Of a stretch of 64,000 nt of DNA, positions 1-9,717 are shown in pieces. Each line of letters starts with the position of its first letter. The first letter of the stretch is position 1. Made by a program: the position numbers and the translations under genes. Origin of the DNA: Pseudomonas sp. JM0905a. Its GTDB lineage: Bacteria > Pseudomonadota > Gammaproteobacteria > Pseudomonadales > Pseudomonadaceae. The notes under the pieces were generated by a model that saw only the letters and a program-made list of their open reading frames with translations, searched no databases and was not told the origin of the DNA. The stretch is from positions 1 through 64,000 of the forward strand of contig NZ_JACXBU010000001.1 of NCBI RefSeq assembly GCF_014700075.1, given 5' to 3'.

Positions 1-350
1 TGCGCGGCACCAAGCGTGACGACGTAGAGCGTGGTCAGGTTCTGGCCAAGCCGGGCACCATCAAGCCGCACACCAAGTTCGAGTGCGAAGTGTACGTGCT
101 GTCCAAGGAAGAAGGTGGTCGTCACACTCCGTTCTTCAAGGGCTACCGTCCGCAGTTCTACTTCCGTACCACTGACGTGACCGGTAACTGCGAACTGCCG
201 GAAGGCGTAGAGATGGTAATGCCGGGCGACAACATCAAGATGGTTGTCACCCTGATCGCCCCGATCGCCATGGAAGATGGCCTGCGCTTCGCGATTCGCG
301 AAGGCGGCCGTACCGTTGGCGCCGGCGTGGTTGCCAAGATCATCGAGTAA
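1..350 (+). CDS. tuf: Elongation factor Tu, 3' part
   Basis: This is the C-terminal part of EF-Tu, the GTPase that carries aminoacyl-tRNA to the ribosomal A site. The first complete codon is at position 3, and 115 codons run to the TAA at 348-350. The fragment covers the end of domain 2 and all of domain 3, with the family signatures [42 protein letters not shown] and the terminal [12 protein letters not shown]. The GTPase domain lies outside the window. A strong terminator follows, so tuf closes the upstream str-type operon. Confidence 0.98.
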   Translation, partial: RGTKRDDVERGQVLAKPGTIKPHTKFECEVYVLSKEEGGRHTPFFKGYRPQFYFRTTDVTGNCELPEGVEMVMPGDNIKMVVTLIAPIAMEDGLRFAIREGGRTVGAGVVAKIIE

Positions 351-364
351 TCGAAGATCTCGCT

Positions 365-398
365 AAAAGGAAAGGGCCCTTCGGGGCCCTTTCCTTTT
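365..398 (+). terminator. Intrinsic terminator after tuf
   Basis: A perfect 15-bp stem at 365-379 and 384-398 encloses a TTCG tetraloop. The outer pairs are A:T, so the 3' arm ends in TTTT. It lies 14 bases after the tuf stop codon and 13 bases before the -35 box of the next operon. Confidence 0.93.
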
Positions 399-411
399 GG
401 TTGGTCAAAAG

Positions 412-440
412 TTGACACCTATTGGGAGCATCCGTACAAT
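412..440 (+). promoter_or_regulatory. Sigma70 promoter of the S10 operon
   Basis: TTGACA at 412-417 and TACAAT at 435-440 are separated by 17 bp, which is close to the ideal sigma70 promoter. It lies about 65 bases upstream of rpsJ and directly after the tuf terminator, so it is very likely the main promoter of the S10 operon. Confidence 0.88.
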
Positions 441-505
441 CACGCCTCCTTTTAACGGGCGTAGTCCGTCCGTTGGGGATAGCAGAGATAGAGTCTGAGG
501 TCAAA

Positions 506-817
506 ATGCAAAACCAACAAATCCGTATTCGGTTGAAGGCTTTTGACCATCGCCTGATCGATCAATCCACCCAGGAAATCGTGGAAACCGCGAAACGTAC
601 TGGTGCTCAGGTGCGTGGTCCTATTCCTCTGCCTACTCGCAAAGAGCGGTACACCGTTCTGATCTCCCCGCACGTCAACAAAGACGCGCGTGATCAGTAC
701 GAAATTCGTACCCACAAGCGTGTTCTGGACATCGTCCAGCCGACGGATAAAACCGTCGATGCGCTGATGAAGCTCGACCTTGCGGCAGGCGTGGAAGTGC
801 AGATCAGCCTCGGCTAA
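506..817 (+). CDS. rpsJ: 30S ribosomal protein S10
   Basis: S10 is a small-subunit head protein; in E. coli it also acts as NusE in antitermination with NusB. The 103-residue product beginning [20 protein letters not shown] has the usual length and the conserved [25 protein letters not shown] region (given here in part). The ATG at 506 is preceded by TGAGG at 496-500. The open frame extends upstream to 422, but that part would contain the promoter and is not coding. It is the first gene of the S10 operon. Confidence 0.98.
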   Translation: MQNQQIRIRLKAFDHRLIDQSTQEIVETAKRTGAQVRGPIPLPTRKERYTVLISPHVNKDARDQYEIRTHKRVLDIVQPTDKTVDALMKLDLAAGVEVQISLG

Positions 818-901
818 TAACCTTCGGGTTTTAGTCGTGTAACGCTCTGAAATGGGCGGCCATAGCGGGTGAAAGCCCCGTACACTCATGAGGTTTACAA
901 C

Positions 902-1537
902 ATGACTATTGGTGTAGTCGGTCGTAAGTGCGGCATGACCCGCATTTTCACCGAAGAAGGTGTCTCCATTCCGGTTACGGTCATTGAGATCGAGCCGAAT
1001 CGCGTGACCCAGTTCAAAACCGAAGAAAGCGATGGCTATCGCGCTGTACAGGTAACTGTCGGTGAGCGTCGTGCCTCTCGCGTGACCAAGGCGCAAGCCG
1101 GTCACTTCGCCAAGGCTAACGTGGCTGCTGGTCGCGGCGTCTGGGAATTCCGCCTTGAAGAGGGCGATTACCAGGCCGGTGATCAGGTTACTGCCGAGCT
1201 GTTCCAGGCTGGTCAACTGGTAGATGTTACCGGTCAGTCCAAGGGTAAAGGCTATGCCGGTACCATCAAGCGCTGGAACTTCCGTGGTCAGGACAACACC
1301 CACGGTAACTCCGTTTCCCACCGCGCTCCGGGTTCTATTGGCCAGTGCCAGACTCCTGGTCGTGTCTTCAAGGGCAAGAAGATGTCCGGTCACCTCGGTG
1401 CCGAGCGTGTGACTGTTCAGTCCCTGGAAGTTGTGCGTGTCGATGCAGAACGCAATCTGCTGCTGGTCAAAGGTGCCGTTCCTGGCGCTACCGGCGGTGA
1501 TGTGGTTGTGCGTCCGGCAGCCAAGGCTCGCGGTTAA
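902..1537 (+). CDS. rplC: 50S ribosomal protein L3
   Basis: L3 is an early-assembly large-subunit protein near the peptidyl transferase centre. The 211-residue product starts [16 protein letters not shown] and contains the [19 protein letters not shown] loop; in relatives a glutamine of this loop is methylated by PrmB. The start at 902 is chosen over the frame opening at 869 because GAGG lies at 890-893 and the family starts here. It is the second gene of the S10 operon, 84 bases after rpsJ. Confidence 0.98.
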   Translation: MTIGVVGRKCGMTRIFTEEGVSIPVTVIEIEPNRVTQFKTEESDGYRAVQVTVGERRASRVTKAQAGHFAKANVAAGRGVWEFRLEEGDYQAGDQVTAELFQAGQLVDVTGQSKGKGYAGTIKRWNFRGQDNTHGNSVSHRAPGSIGQCQTPGRVFKGKKMSGHLGAERVTVQSLEVVRVDAERNLLLVKGAVPGATGGDVVVRPAAKARG

Positions 1538-1551
1538 GAGGGGAAGCTGAG

Positions 1552-2154
1552 ATGCAACTGAATGTAAATGGCGCTCAGGCTATCGAAGTCTCCGAGCGTA
1601 CTTTTGGCGGTGAGTTCAACGAAACCCTGGTACACCAGGCTGTTGTTGCCTACATGGCCGGTGGCCGTCAGGGCACTCGCGCGCAGAAGACCCGTTCCGA
1701 AGTTTCCGGTGGTGGCAAGAAGCCGTGGCGTCAGAAGGGCACTGGTCGTGCTCGTGCTGGCACCATTCGCAGCCCCATCTGGCGCTCCGGTGGTACCACC
1801 TTTGCTGCCAAGCCTCAGGATCACTCCCAGAAGCTCAACAAGAAGATGTATCGCGCTGCGCTGCGTTCCATCCTCGCTGAGCTGGTTCGTCAGGACCGTC
1901 TGGTAGTAGTTGAGGACTTCGCTGTTGAGGCCCCGAAAACCAAAACTCTGCTGGGCAAGCTGAATGGCCTGGGTCTGACCGACGTGCTGATCGTTTCCGA
2001 AGGCGTTGATCAGAACCTGTACCTGGCCGCTCGCAACCTGCCGCACGTCGATGTTCGTGACGTCCAGGGTTCTGATCCGGTCAGCCTGATCGCCTACGAC
2101 AAGGTGCTGATCACCGTGTCCGCCGTGAAGAAATTCGAGGAGCTGCTGGCATGA
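1552..2154 (+). CDS. rplD: 50S ribosomal protein L4
   Basis: L4 lines the ribosomal exit tunnel. In E. coli it also represses its own S10 operon by attenuation and translational control. The 200-residue product carries the long tunnel loop [23 protein letters not shown] (shown in part) around residues 45-75. A GAGGGG ribosome binding site precedes the ATG. Its stop codon overlaps the start of rplW in an ATGA junction, which implies translational coupling. Whether L4 regulates the operon here was not determined. Confidence 0.98.
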   Translation: MQLNVNGAQAIEVSERTFGGEFNETLVHQAVVAYMAGGRQGTRAQKTRSEVSGGGKKPWRQKGTGRARAGTIRSPIWRSGGTTFAAKPQDHSQKLNKKMYRAALRSILAELVRQDRLVVVEDFAVEAPKTKTLLGKLNGLGLTDVLIVSEGVDQNLYLAARNLPHVDVRDVQGSDPVSLIAYDKVLITVSAVKKFEELLA

Positions 2155-2450
2155 ACCAGGAACGCGTATTCAAGGTGCTGGTTGGTCCGCACGTCTCCGA
2201 GAAGGCCACCATGCTGGCTGACAGCAAGGGCCAGTTCGTTTTCAAGGTTGCCACCGATGCAACCAAGCTGGAAATCAAGAAGGCCGTTGAAAGCCTGTTC
2301 AGCGTGAAGGTCGCTCGCGTCACCACCCTTAATGTAAAGGGCAAGACCAAGCGTACCGTTCGTGGTCTGGGCAAGCGTAACGACTGGAAGAAGGCGTACA
2401 TCGCTCTTCAGCCGGGCCAAGATCTCGATTTCGCCAGCAGCGCTGAGTAA
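2151..2450 (+). CDS. rplW: 50S ribosomal protein L23
   Basis: L23 sits at the mouth of the exit tunnel and is the docking site for trigger factor and SRP. The 99-residue product has the conserved [10 protein letters not shown] start and the [14 protein letters not shown] strand. It overlaps rplD by 4 bases (ATGA), so its ribosome binding site lies within rplD. It is a standard member of the S10 operon. Confidence 0.98.
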   Translation: MNQERVFKVLVGPHVSEKATMLADSKGQFVFKVATDATKLEIKKAVESLFSVKVARVTTLNVKGKTKRTVRGLGKRNDWKKAYIALQPGQDLDFASSAE

Positions 2451-2461
2451 AGGGGTGCATC

Positions 2462-3283
2462 ATGGCAATCGTTAAATGCAAGCCGACCTCCGCTGGCCGC
2501 CGTTTCGTGGTCAAGGTGGTCAACCAGGAGCTGCACAAAGGCGCTCCCTACGCACCGCTGGTCGAGAAGAAATCGAAATCCGGTGGTCGTAACAACAACG
2601 GCCGCATCACCACTCGCCACATCGGCGGTGGTCACAAGCAGCACTACCGTCTGGTCGACTTCCGTCGCAACAAGGATGGCATCCCTGCCACCGTTGAGCG
2701 TATCGAATACGACCCGAACCGTACTGCTCACATCGCTCTGCTGAAGTACGCCGATGGCGAGCGTCGCTACATCATTGCGCCGAAAGGCGTGAGTGCTGGC
2801 GACCAGCTGATCTCGGGCGTCAATGCACCGATCAAGGCCGGTAACACCCTGCCGCTGCGCAACATCCCGGTTGGTAGCACCGTTCACGGTATCGAGCTGA
2901 AGCCCGGCAAAGGCGCCCAAATCGCCCGTTCCGCTGGTGCCTCCGTTCAGCTGGTTGCTCGTGAAGGCGCCTACGTGACCCTGCGTCTGCGTTCCGGCGA
3001 AATGCGCAAAGTCCTGGCTGAATGCCGTGCGACCCTGGGCGAGGTCTCGAACTCCGAGCACAGCCTGCGTTCGCTGGGTAAAGCTGGTGCCAAGCGCTGG
3101 CGTGGTGTTCGCCCGACCGTTCGCGGCGTGGCGATGAACCCGGTAGACCACCCGCATGGTGGTGGTGAAGGTCGTACCTCTGGTGGCCGTCATCCGGTGT
3201 CTCCGTGGGGCTTCCCGACCAAGGGTGCGAAGACCCGCGCGAACAAGCGCACCGACAACATGATCGTCCGTCGCCGTAAATAA
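2462..3283 (+). CDS. rplB: 50S ribosomal protein L2
   Basis: L2 is needed for subunit joining and lies close to the peptidyl transferase centre. The 273-residue product is of standard length. It has the OB/SH3-like RNA-binding core and the C-terminal [18 protein letters not shown] segment that holds the functionally important histidine. AAAGGGG precedes the ATG. The gene lies 11 bases after rplW. Confidence 0.98.
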   Translation: MAIVKCKPTSAGRRFVVKVVNQELHKGAPYAPLVEKKSKSGGRNNNGRITTRHIGGGHKQHYRLVDFRRNKDGIPATVERIEYDPNRTAHIALLKYADGERRYIIAPKGVSAGDQLISGVNAPIKAGNTLPLRNIPVGSTVHGIELKPGKGAQIARSAGASVQLVAREGAYVTLRLRSGEMRKVLAECRATLGEVSNSEHSLRSLGKAGAKRWRGVRPTVRGVAMNPVDHPHGGGEGRTSGGRHPVSPWGFPTKGAKTRANKRTDNMIVRRRK

Positions 3284-3297
3284 CTGAGGATACGACA

Positions 3298-3573
3298 GTG
3301 CCGCGTTCTCTGAAAAAAGGTCCTTTTATCGATCTTCACCTACTGAAGAAGATCGAAGTGGCGGTGGAAAAGAACGATCGCAAGCCGGTGAAAACCTGGT
3401 CGCGTCGCTCCATCGTGCTGCCGCAGATGGTTGGTCTGACCATCGCTGTTCATAACGGTCGTCAACACGTCCCGGTCCTCGTGAACGAAGACATGGTCGG
3501 CCACAAACTCGGCGAGTTCGCTGCTACCCGCACCTATCGCGGTCATGCTGCGGACAAGAAAGCCAAGCGTTAA
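3298..3573 (+). CDS. rpsS: 30S ribosomal protein S19
   Basis: S19 forms a complex with S13 in the head of the small subunit near the decoding tRNAs. The 91-residue product begins [12 protein letters not shown] and ends with a basic tail. The start is GTG at 3298, with a weak upstream GAGGA. The spacing fits the operon: 14 bases from rplB and 13 to rplV. Confidence 0.98.
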   Translation: MPRSLKKGPFIDLHLLKKIEVAVEKNDRKPVKTWSRRSIVLPQMVGLTIAVHNGRQHVPVLVNEDMVGHKLGEFAATRTYRGHAADKKAKR

Positions 3574-3586
3574 GGGGTAAGGAACG

Positions 3587-3919
3587 ATGGAAGTAGCCGC
3601 TAAGCTGTCGGGCGCTCGAATCTCCGCCCAGAAAGCCCGCTTGGTCGCCGACCAGATCCGCGGGAAGAAGGTGGGCGAAGCGCTCAACCTGCTGACCTTC
3701 AGCAGCAAGAAAGCCGCTGAAATCATGAAGAAGGTGCTGGAGTCGGCCGTGGCCAACGCTGAGCACAACGAAGGCGCAGACGTGGACGACCTGAAGGTTT
3801 CCACCGTTTTCGTCAACGAAGGGCGTTCGCTGAAGCGCATCATGCCGCGTGCCAAAGGCCGTGCTGATCGCATCGTCAAGCGGTCTTGCCATATCACTGT
3901 CAAGGTTGCGGACAAGTAA
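3587..3919 (+). CDS. rplV: 50S ribosomal protein L22
   Basis: L22 has a beta-hairpin that reaches into the exit tunnel. The 110-residue protein shows the conserved [17 protein letters not shown] helix near residues 12-28 and the [10 protein letters not shown] hairpin tip near residues 86-95; changes in this loop give macrolide resistance in other bacteria. The ATG is preceded by GGGGTAAGGA. Confidence 0.98.
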   Translation: MEVAAKLSGARISAQKARLVADQIRGKKVGEALNLLTFSSKKAAEIMKKVLESAVANAEHNEGADVDDLKVSTVFVNEGRSLKRIMPRAKGRADRIVKRSCHITVKVADK

Positions 3920-3932
3920 CGGAGTCGATCAG

Positions 3933-4619
3933 ATGGGTCAGAAAGTACATCCCACTGGCATTCGCCTGGGTATCGTCAAGGAGCACACCTCCGTTTGGTA
4001 CGCAGATAAGCGCACTTATGCCGATTATCTGTTTGCCGATCTGAAGGTGCGTGAGTACCTCCAAGACAAACTAAAAAGCGCGTCCGTAAGCCGTATCGAT
4101 ATTCATCGTCCGGCTCAAACCGCACGCATCACCATCCACACCGCTCGTCCCGGCATCGTGATCGGCAAGAAAGGTGAAGATGTTGAGAAGCTGCGCCAGG
4201 ACCTGACCAAGCAAATGGGTGTGCCGGTGCACATCAACATCGAAGAGATCCGCAAGCCGGAGCTCGACGGTATGCTGGTTGCGCAGAGCGTAGCTCAGCA
4301 GCTGGAGCGTCGCGTGATGTTCCGTCGCGCTATGAAGCGCGCTGTACAGAACGCCATGCGCATTGGTGCCAAGGGCATCAAGATTCAGGTAAGCGGTCGT
4401 CTGGGTGGCGCTGAAATCGCCCGTACCGAGTGGTATCGCGAAGGTCGTGTGCCCCTGCACACCCTGCGCGCCGACATCGACTATGCAACCTACGAAGCGC
4501 ACACCACCTACGGTGTGATCGGTGTGAAGGTTTGGATCTTCAAGGGTGAGGTCATCGGTGGCCGCCAGGAAGAGCTGAAGCCGGTAGCACCCGCTCCTCG
4601 TAAAAAAGCTGCTAAGTAA
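3933..4619 (+). CDS. rpsC: 30S ribosomal protein S3
   Basis: S3 forms part of the mRNA entry channel and its helicase site. The 228-residue product begins [18 protein letters not shown]. It has the KH domain with a GKKG loop near residue 72 and ends with a lysine-rich tail. The frame is open upstream to 3849, but the ATG at 3933, behind ACGGAGT, matches the family start. It lies between rplV and rplP as expected. Confidence 0.98.
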   Translation: MGQKVHPTGIRLGIVKEHTSVWYADKRTYADYLFADLKVREYLQDKLKSASVSRIDIHRPAQTARITIHTARPGIVIGKKGEDVEKLRQDLTKQMGVPVHINIEEIRKPELDGMLVAQSVAQQLERRVMFRRAMKRAVQNAMRIGAKGIKIQVSGRLGGAEIARTEWYREGRVPLHTLRADIDYATYEAHTTYGVIGVKVWIFKGEVIGGRQEELKPVAPAPRKKAAK

Positions 4620-4631
4620 GGGGTACGCCAA

Positions 4632-5045
4632 ATGCTGCAACCAAAGCGTACGAAGTTCCGCAAGCAGATGACCGGCCACAACCGTGGTCTGGCTCAGCGC
4701 GGTAGCAAGGTCAGCTTCGGCGAGTTCGCGCTGAAGGCTACTGGCCGTGGTCGTCTCACTGCCCGCCAGATCGAGGCTGCACGTCGTGCCCTCACCCGTC
4801 ACGTGAAGCGTGGCGGCAAGATCTGGATCCGTGTGTTCCCGGATAAACCCGTTACCAAAAAGCCCCTGGAAGTACGTATGGGTAAAGGTAAGGGTGGCGT
4901 CGAGTACTGGGTAGCCCAGATTCAACCGGGCAAGGTCCTGTACGAGATCGAGGGTGTTTCCGAAGAGCTGGCGCGTGAGGCATTCGCCCTGGCCGCTGCA
5001 AAGCTGCCGCTCGCCACCTCCTTTGTTAAGCGGACGGTGATGTGA
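4632..5045 (+). CDS. rplP: 50S ribosomal protein L16
   Basis: L16 organises the A-site side of the large subunit. The 137-residue product begins [19 protein letters not shown] and contains the [21 protein letters not shown] loop around residues 74-94, whose arginine is hydroxylated in E. coli by RoxA. The stop codon TGA at 5043-5045 shares its last base with the rpmC start. Confidence 0.98.
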   Translation: MLQPKRTKFRKQMTGHNRGLAQRGSKVSFGEFALKATGRGRLTARQIEAARRALTRHVKRGGKIWIRVFPDKPVTKKPLEVRMGKGKGGVEYWVAQIQPGKVLYEIEGVSEELAREAFALAAAKLPLATSFVKRTVM

Positions 5046-5236
5046 TGAAAGCGAATGAACTTCGTGAAAAATCCGTACAGCAGCTGAACGAGCAACTGCT
5101 CGGCCTGCTGCGCGACCAGTTCAATCTGCGCATGCAGAAAGCAACTGGCCAGTTGGGGCAGTCTCACCTGCTCTCGCAAGTGAAGCGCGACATCGCTCGC
5201 GTGAAAACTGTGCTCAACCAGCAAGCAGGTAAGTAA
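5045..5236 (+). CDS. rpmC: 50S ribosomal protein L29
   Basis: L29 lies beside L23 at the exit tunnel and helps to form the trigger-factor site. The protein has 63 residues, beginning [14 protein letters not shown] at 5042 is in frame one codon earlier, but the ATG at 5045 gives the usual length and a TGATG coupling with rplP. It is all-helical, as expected for the family. Confidence 0.96.
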   Translation: MKANELREKSVQQLNEQLLGLLRDQFNLRMQKATGQLGQSHLLSQVKRDIARVKTVLNQQAGK

Positions 5237-5238
5237 TC

Positions 5239-5505
5239 ATGGCTGAAGCTCAGAAAACCGTCCGCACGCTGACCGGCCGCGTCGTCAGCGACAAGATGGA
5301 CAAGACCATCACCGTTCTGATCGAGCGCCGCGTAAAGCACCCGATCTACGGTAAATACGTGAAGCGTTCGACCAAGCTGCACGCCCACGACGAAACCAAC
5401 CAGTGCCGTATCGGCGACAAGGTCACCATTCGTGAGACCCGTCCGCTGGCCAAGACCAAATCCTGGTCCCTGGTGGAAGTCGTCGAACGTGCCGTGGAAG
5501 TCTAA
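5239..5505 (+). CDS. rpsQ: 30S ribosomal protein S17
   Basis: S17 is a primary 16S rRNA-binding protein with an OB fold. The 88-residue product has the conserved [22 protein letters not shown] core and the KLHAHDE motif. It starts only 2 bases after rpmC, so its ribosome binding site lies in the end of rpmC. It is the last gene of the classic S10 operon set; rplN follows 22 bases later with no clear terminator between. Confidence 0.98.
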   Translation: MAEAQKTVRTLTGRVVSDKMDKTITVLIERRVKHPIYGKYVKRSTKLHAHDETNQCRIGDKVTIRETRPLAKTKSWSLVEVVERAVEV

Positions 5506-5527
5506 GGACTAAGGGTCGGAGAAAGAT

Positions 5528-5896
5528 ATGATTCAGACTCAATCCATGCTCGACGTCGCTGACAACAGCGGTGCTCGTCGCGTTATGTGCATCAAGGTCC
5601 TTGGTGGTTCGCACCGTCGCTATGCCGGCATCGGCGACATCATCAAAGTGACCGTGAAAGAAGCGATTCCGCGTGGCAAGGTGAAGAAAGGCCAGGTAAT
5701 GACCGCTGTTGTGGTTCGTACCAAGCATGGCGTTCGTCGCCCTGACGGCTCGATCATCCGCTTCGACGGCAACGCCGCCGTCCTGCTGAACAACAAGCAG
5801 GAGCCGATCGGCACCCGTATCTTCGGGCCCGTGACCCGTGAACTGCGTTCCGAGAAGTTCATGAAGATCGTCTCGCTCGCCCCCGAAGTGCTGTAA
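5528..5896 (+). CDS. rplN: 50S ribosomal protein L14
   Basis: L14 forms an intersubunit bridge and binds the silencing factor RsfS in other bacteria. The product is 122 residues, the standard length, beginning [21 protein letters not shown]. The ATG is preceded by GGAGAAAG. It opens the spc gene set. I saw no convincing promoter in the 22-base gap after rpsQ, so it is probably cotranscribed with the S10 genes. Confidence 0.98.
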   Translation: MIQTQSMLDVADNSGARRVMCIKVLGGSHRRYAGIGDIIKVTVKEAIPRGKVKKGQVMTAVVVRTKHGVRRPDGSIIRFDGNAAVLLNNKQEPIGTRIFGPVTRELRSEKFMKIVSLAPEVL

Positions 5897-5908
5897 GGAG
5901 AAGCCGTC

Positions 5909-6223
5909 ATGCAAAAGATTCGTCGTGACGACGAGATCATCGTCATCGCCGGCAAGGACAAGGGCAAGCGTGGCAAGGTGCTCAAGGTTCTCGCTGACAG
6001 CCGCGTGCTGGTCAGTGGTGTAAACCTGATCAAGCGCCACACCAAGCCTAACCCCATGGCCGGTGTCCAGGGCGGTATCGTCGAGCGAGAGGCGCCTCTG
6101 CACCTCTCCAACGTGGCCATCTTCAATGGCGAAACCAACAAGGCTGATCGCGTTGGTTTCAAAGTTGAAGACGGTAAGAAAATTCGTGTCTTCAAGTCGA
6201 CCCAAAAACCGGTTGATGCTTGA
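5909..6223 (+). CDS. rplX: 50S ribosomal protein L24
   Basis: L24 initiates assembly of the large subunit and binds domain I of 23S rRNA. The 104-residue product has a KOW motif near the N terminus ([20 protein letters not shown]) and the usual HTKPNP element. AAGGAG lies 6-11 bases before the ATG. It is the second gene of the spc set. Confidence 0.98.
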   Translation: MQKIRRDDEIIVIAGKDKGKRGKVLKVLADSRVLVSGVNLIKRHTKPNPMAGVQGGIVEREAPLHLSNVAIFNGETNKADRVGFKVEDGKKIRVFKSTQKPVDA

Positions 6224-6243
6224 GAACTGCTAGGTAGATAACC

Positions 6244-6783
6244 ATGGCACGACTGAAAGAGATTTACCGGAAAGAAATCGCGCCGAAGCTGAAGGAACAA
6301 CTTCAGCTTGCGAACGTGATGGAAGTTCCGCGCATCACCAAAATCACCCTGAACATGGGTCTGGGCGAAGCGATCGGTGACAAGAAAATCATCGAGAACG
6401 CTGTAGCTGACCTGGAAAAGATCACTGGCCAGAAAGCCGTCGTGACCTACGCCCGCAAATCCATTGCAGGCTTCAAGGTTCGTGAAGGTTGGCCGATCGG
6501 TGTCAAGGTCACCCTGCGCCGTGATCGTATGTACGAGTTCCTGGATCGTCTGCTGGCCATCTCCCTGCCGCGCGTGCGTGACTTCCGCGGCCTGAATGCC
6601 AAGTCCTTCGATGGTCGTGGCAACTACAGCATGGGTGTTAAAGAGCAGATCATCTTCCCGGAAATCGATTACGACAAAATCGATGCGCTGCGCGGTCTGG
6701 ATATCACCCTGACCACCACCGCCCGTACGGATGACGAAGGTCGCGCTCTGCTGCGCGCCTTCAACTTCCCGTTCCGCAACTGA
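6244..6783 (+). CDS. rplE: 50S ribosomal protein L5
   Basis: L5 binds 5S rRNA and contacts P-site tRNA. The product is 179 residues long, with the conserved [11 protein letters not shown] and [17 protein letters not shown] segments and the [15 protein letters not shown] terminus. In E. coli the start of this gene carries the S8 repressor site of the spc operon. I did not establish the corresponding RNA fold here. Confidence 0.98.
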   Translation: MARLKEIYRKEIAPKLKEQLQLANVMEVPRITKITLNMGLGEAIGDKKIIENAVADLEKITGQKAVVTYARKSIAGFKVREGWPIGVKVTLRRDRMYEFLDRLLAISLPRVRDFRGLNAKSFDGRGNYSMGVKEQIIFPEIDYDKIDALRGLDITLTTTARTDDEGRALLRAFNFPFRN

Positions 6784-6796
6784 TTGGAGTAGGAAT

Positions 6797-7102
6797 ATGG
6801 CCAAACAGAGCATGAAAAACCGCGAGCTGAAGCGTCAGCAGACGGTTGCTAAGTACGCTAAGAAGCGCGCTGAGCTGAAAGCTACCATTGCCAACCCGAA
6901 CTCCACTCCGGAAGCTCGTTGGGAAGCCCAGGTAGCCCTGCAGAAGCAGCCGCGTGACGCCAGCGCCTCGCGCCTGCGTAACCGCTGCCGCATCACCGGC
7001 CGTCCGCACGGCGTTTACCGCAAGTTCGGCCTTGGCCGTAACAAGCTGCGTGAAGCTGCCATGCGCGGTGATGTGCCCGGCCTGGTGAAAGCCAGCTGGT
7101 AA
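6797..7102 (+). CDS. rpsN: 30S ribosomal protein S14, zinc-free form
   Basis: S14 is a late-assembling protein of the small-subunit head. The 101-residue product begins [14 protein letters not shown] and lacks the paired CxxC motifs of the short zinc-binding type, so it is the long zinc-independent form. GGAGTAGGA precedes the ATG at 6797; the frame opens further upstream inside rplE, but that part is not coding. A hairpin and a promoter-like site follow in the 192-base gap before rpsH. Confidence 0.97.
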   Translation: MAKQSMKNRELKRQQTVAKYAKKRAELKATIANPNSTPEARWEAQVALQKQPRDASASRLRNRCRITGRPHGVYRKFGLGRNKLREAAMRGDVPGLVKASW

Positions 7103-7151
7103 TGATCGTCGGTTAGGCCGACCCTCCGGTCGGTCCAGCCCAGGTCATCTG

Positions 7152-7177
7152 AATCAAGCCCCTCTTGGGGCTTGATT
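7152..7177 (+). terminator. Hairpin in the rpsN-rpsH gap
   Basis: A perfect 11-bp stem at 7152-7162 and 7167-7177 has a TCTT loop. The tract after it (CGTTTCTGG) is poor in T, so termination may be partial. The end of the 3' arm also forms the -35 box of the promoter candidate at 7172-7200. A second, smaller hairpin with a GAAA tetraloop (7252-7265) followed by a T-rich run lies just before rpsH. Confidence 0.6.
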
Positions 7178-7200
7178 CGTTTCTGGAGTATCTCTAGAAT
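7172..7200 (+). promoter_or_regulatory. Putative internal sigma70 promoter before rpsH
   Basis: TTGATT at 7172-7177 and TAGAAT at 7195-7200 are separated by 17 bp. The -35 box lies inside the 3' arm of the hairpin at 7152-7177. It would drive rpsH onward from a start about 90 bases upstream of the gene. It is recognised by motif only. Confidence 0.5.
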
Positions 7201-7294
7201 GTCCGGCTCGCCGAGTCTGGCCAAAATCCGTCCAGTGCTCGCGTGTGACACTAGCCGAAAGGCTATTTCTTTTTGTATCAGGAGCATCTAGCCC

Positions 7295-7687
7295 ATGAGT
7301 ATGCAGGACCCGTTAGCGGACATGCTAACTCGTATCCGTAATGCCCAGATGGCTGAAAAGTCTGTCGTAAGCATGCCGTCCTCCAAGCTGAAGGTGGCAG
7401 TAGCCAGCGTTCTGAAGAACGAGGGTTACATCACGGGATACCAAGTCAGCAGCGACATCAAGCCTCTGCTGTCCATCGAGCTGAAGTACTTCGAAGGCCG
7501 TCCGGTAATCGAAGAGCTGAAGCGCGTAAGCCGTCCTGGTCTGCGCCAGTACAAGTCCGTCGATCAGCTGCCGAAAGTACGTGGCGGTCTGGGCGTATCG
7601 ATCGTTTCCACCAACAAGGGTGTGATGACTGATCGTGCTGCCCGCGCTGCTGGTGTTGGCGGCGAAGTGCTTTGCACTGTGTTCTAA
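7295..7687 (+). CDS. rpsH: 30S ribosomal protein S8
   Basis: S8 is a primary 16S rRNA-binding protein and, in E. coli, the repressor of the spc operon. The 130-residue product begins [22 protein letters not shown] and ends with [11 protein letters not shown], both typical. AGGAG lies 13 bases before the ATG. It is separated from rpsN by an unusually long gap of 192 bases holding hairpins and a promoter candidate. Confidence 0.98.
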   Translation: MSMQDPLADMLTRIRNAQMAEKSVVSMPSSKLKVAVASVLKNEGYITGYQVSSDIKPLLSIELKYFEGRPVIEELKRVSRPGLRQYKSVDQLPKVRGGLGVSIVSTNKGVMTDRAARAAGVGGEVLCTVF

Positions 7688-7701
7688 GGGGGGTTGAAAG
7701 C

Positions 7702-8235
7702 ATGTCTCGCGTTGCTAAGAACCCCGTCAAGCTGCCCGCTGGCGTAGAAGTCAAGATCGCCGGTCAGCAGCTCTCGGTGAAGGGTGCCAAGGGCGCTCTC
7801 GAACTGAAAGTGCATCCGTCTGTGGAAGTTCTGGAAGAATCCGGTGAGCTGCGTTTCGCTGCTCGCAACGGCGATCAGCAGAACCGCGCCATGGCCGGTA
7901 CCACCCGTGCGCTGGTTAACAACATGGTGATCGGCGTCAGCCAGGGCTTCGAGCGCAAGCTCCAGCTGGTCGGCGTTGGTTACAAAGCTCAGGCCAAAGG
8001 TCAAACGCTGTCCCTGGCTCTCGGCTTCTCGCATCCGGTGGATTACGAACTGCCGCAAGGCATCACCGCTGAAACCCCCAGCCAGACCGATATCCTGATC
8101 AAGGGCATCGACAAGCAGCTGGTTGGTCAAGTGGCCGCTGAGATCCGCGACTTCCGTCCGCCGGAGCCTTACAAAGGCAAGGGTGTACGTTACGCGGACG
8201 AAGTCGTCCGTCGTAAAGAAGCTAAGAAGAAGTAG
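7702..8235 (+). CDS. rplF: 50S ribosomal protein L6
   Basis: L6 lies at the base of the L7/L12 stalk near the sarcin-ricin loop. The 177-residue product starts [17 protein letters not shown]. It has two L6 repeats and the C-terminal signature [11 protein letters not shown]. The ATG at 7702 is behind GGGGGG and 14 bases from rpsH. Confidence 0.98.
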   Translation: MSRVAKNPVKLPAGVEVKIAGQQLSVKGAKGALELKVHPSVEVLEESGELRFAARNGDQQNRAMAGTTRALVNNMVIGVSQGFERKLQLVGVGYKAQAKGQTLSLALGFSHPVDYELPQGITAETPSQTDILIKGIDKQLVGQVAAEIRDFRPPEPYKGKGVRYADEVVRRKEAKKK

Positions 8236-8245
8236 GGCATAGCAA

Positions 8246-8596
8246 ATGAGCGTAAAGAAAGAAACTCGTCTGCGTCGCGCTCGCAAGGCACGCCTGAAAA
8301 TGCGCGAGCTGGAAGCCGTACGCCTCTGCGTGTACCGCTCTTCCCAGCACATCTACGCCCAGGTCATTTCGGCCGACGGCGCCAAGGTCCTGGCCAGCGC
8401 CTCGACCCTGGACAAAGAACTGCGTGACGGCGCCACTGGCAACGTCGACGCGGCCAAGAAGGTTGGTCAGCTGGTTGCCGAGCGTGCTAAGGCCGCTGGC
8501 GTCACTCAGGTGGCATTCGATCGTTCTGGCTTCAAGTACCACGGCCGCGTCAAGGCGCTGGCTGATGCTGCTCGTGAAGGCGGGCTGGAGTTCTAA
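8246..8596 (+). CDS. rplR: 50S ribosomal protein L18
   Basis: L18 binds 5S rRNA together with L5 and L25. The 116-residue product has a basic N-terminal extension ([13 protein letters not shown]), the [12 protein letters not shown] strand and the [27 protein letters not shown] end. GTAGGG precedes the ATG. Confidence 0.98.
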   Translation: MSVKKETRLRRARKARLKMRELEAVRLCVYRSSQHIYAQVISADGAKVLASASTLDKELRDGATGNVDAAKKVGQLVAERAKAAGVTQVAFDRSGFKYHGRVKALADAAREGGLEF

Positions 8597-8599
8597 GTT

Positions 8600-9100
8600 A
8601 TGGCAAATAACGAGCAAAAGCGCGACGAAGGCTACATCGAGAAGCTGGTTCAGGTTAACCGCGTTGCCAAGACCGTAAAAGGTGGTCGTATCTTCACCTT
8701 CACCGCACTGACCGTGGTTGGTGATGGCAAAGGTCGTGTTGGCTTCGGTCGCGGCAAGTCCCGCGAAGTGCCTGCCGCGATCCAGAAGGCGATGGAAGCT
8801 GCCCGCCGCAACATGATCCAGGTTGACCTGGACGGCACCACCCTGCAGTACCCGATCAAGTCCGCCCATGGCGCCTCCAAGGTGTTCATGCAGCCGGCTT
8901 CCGAAGGTACCGGTATCATCGCCGGCGGCGCCATGCGTGCCGTTCTGGAAGTGGCCGGTGTGCAGAACGTTCTGGCCAAGTGCTACGGCTCGACCAATCC
9001 GGTGAACGTGGTTTACGCCACCTTCAAGGGTCTGAAGAACATGCAGTCCCCTGAGTCCGTTGCGGCCAAGCGTGGTAAGAGCGTCGAGGAGATTCTCTAA
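8600..9100 (+). CDS. rpsE: 30S ribosomal protein S5
   Basis: S5 supports decoding fidelity together with S4 and lines the mRNA entry. The 166-residue product has the double-stranded-RNA-binding-like N domain ([18 protein letters not shown]) and the C-terminal domain with [14 protein letters not shown]. It begins 3 bases after rplR; the GGAG used is inside the end of rplR, which suggests coupling. Confidence 0.98.
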   Translation: MANNEQKRDEGYIEKLVQVNRVAKTVKGGRIFTFTALTVVGDGKGRVGFGRGKSREVPAAIQKAMEAARRNMIQVDLDGTTLQYPIKSAHGASKVFMQPASEGTGIIAGGAMRAVLEVAGVQNVLAKCYGSTNPVNVVYATFKGLKNMQSPESVAAKRGKSVEEIL

Positions 9101-9102
9101 TC

Positions 9103-9279
9103 ATGGCAACTGTCAAAGTGACGCTGGTCAAGAGCGTTAACGGCCGTCTGGCCAACCACAAGGCTTGCGTCAAGGGTCTCGGCCTGCGTCGCATTGGTCA
9201 CACCGTAGAAGTTCAGGACACTCCTGAAAACCGCGGCATGATCAACAAGGCTTACTACCTTCTGCGTGTCGAGGGTTAA
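9103..9279 (+). CDS. rpmD: 50S ribosomal protein L30
   Basis: L30 is a small large-subunit protein. I translated this 58-codon frame directly: it starts [15 protein letters not shown], contains [20 protein letters not shown] and ends YYLLRVEG, the family pattern. It fits exactly in the 182-base space between rpsE and rplO, with 2 bases to rpsE and 3 to rplO. Confidence 0.97.
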   Translation: MATVKVTLVKSVNGRLANHKACVKGLGLRRIGHTVEVQDTPENRGMINKAYYLLRVEG

Positions 9280-9282
9280 TCC

Positions 9283-9717
9283 ATGAAACTGAACGATCTG
9301 CGTTCCGCGCCGGGTGCCCGTCGCGAAAAGCACCGTCCGGGCCGTGGCATCGGTAGCGGTTTGGGTAAGACTGGTGGCCGTGGTCACAAAGGTCAGACCT
9401 CCCGTTCCGGTGGCACCATTGCTCCGGGCTTCGAAGGCGGTCAGCAGCCGCTGCACCGTCGTCTGCCGAAGTTTGGCTTCGTCTCCCTGAAGGCTATGGA
9501 TCGCGCGGAAGTGCGTACTTCCGAGCTGGCCAAGGTTGAAGGCGACGTCATCACTCTGCAGGCGCTGAAGGATGCCAACGTGATTAACCAGAACGTACAG
9601 CGTGTGAAAGTCATGCTGTCCGGCGACGTTACTCGCGCGGTCACCCTGAAAGGTATCGCCGCCACCAAAGGTGCGCGTGCGGCTATCGAAGCAGCTGGCG
9701 GTAAGTTCGAGGACTAA
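9283..9717 (+). CDS. rplO: 50S ribosomal protein L15
   Basis: L15 is a late-assembly large-subunit protein. The 144-residue product has the glycine- and arginine-rich N terminus ([21 protein letters not shown]) and the [17 protein letters not shown] motif. Its stop codon abuts the secY start at 9718 with no spacer, so translation of secY is probably coupled to it. Confidence 0.98.
   Translation: MKLNDLRSAPGARREKHRPGRGIGSGLGKTGGRGHKGQTSRSGGTIAPGFEGGQQPLHRRLPKFGFVSLKAMDRAEVRTSELAKVEGDVITLQALKDANVINQNVQRVKVMLSGDVTRAVTLKGIAATKGARAAIEAAGGKFED

Noticed and set aside
422-505. N-terminal extension of rpsJ by 28 codons
   Set aside because: It overlaps the -10 box of the operon promoter, and S10 is normally 103 residues.
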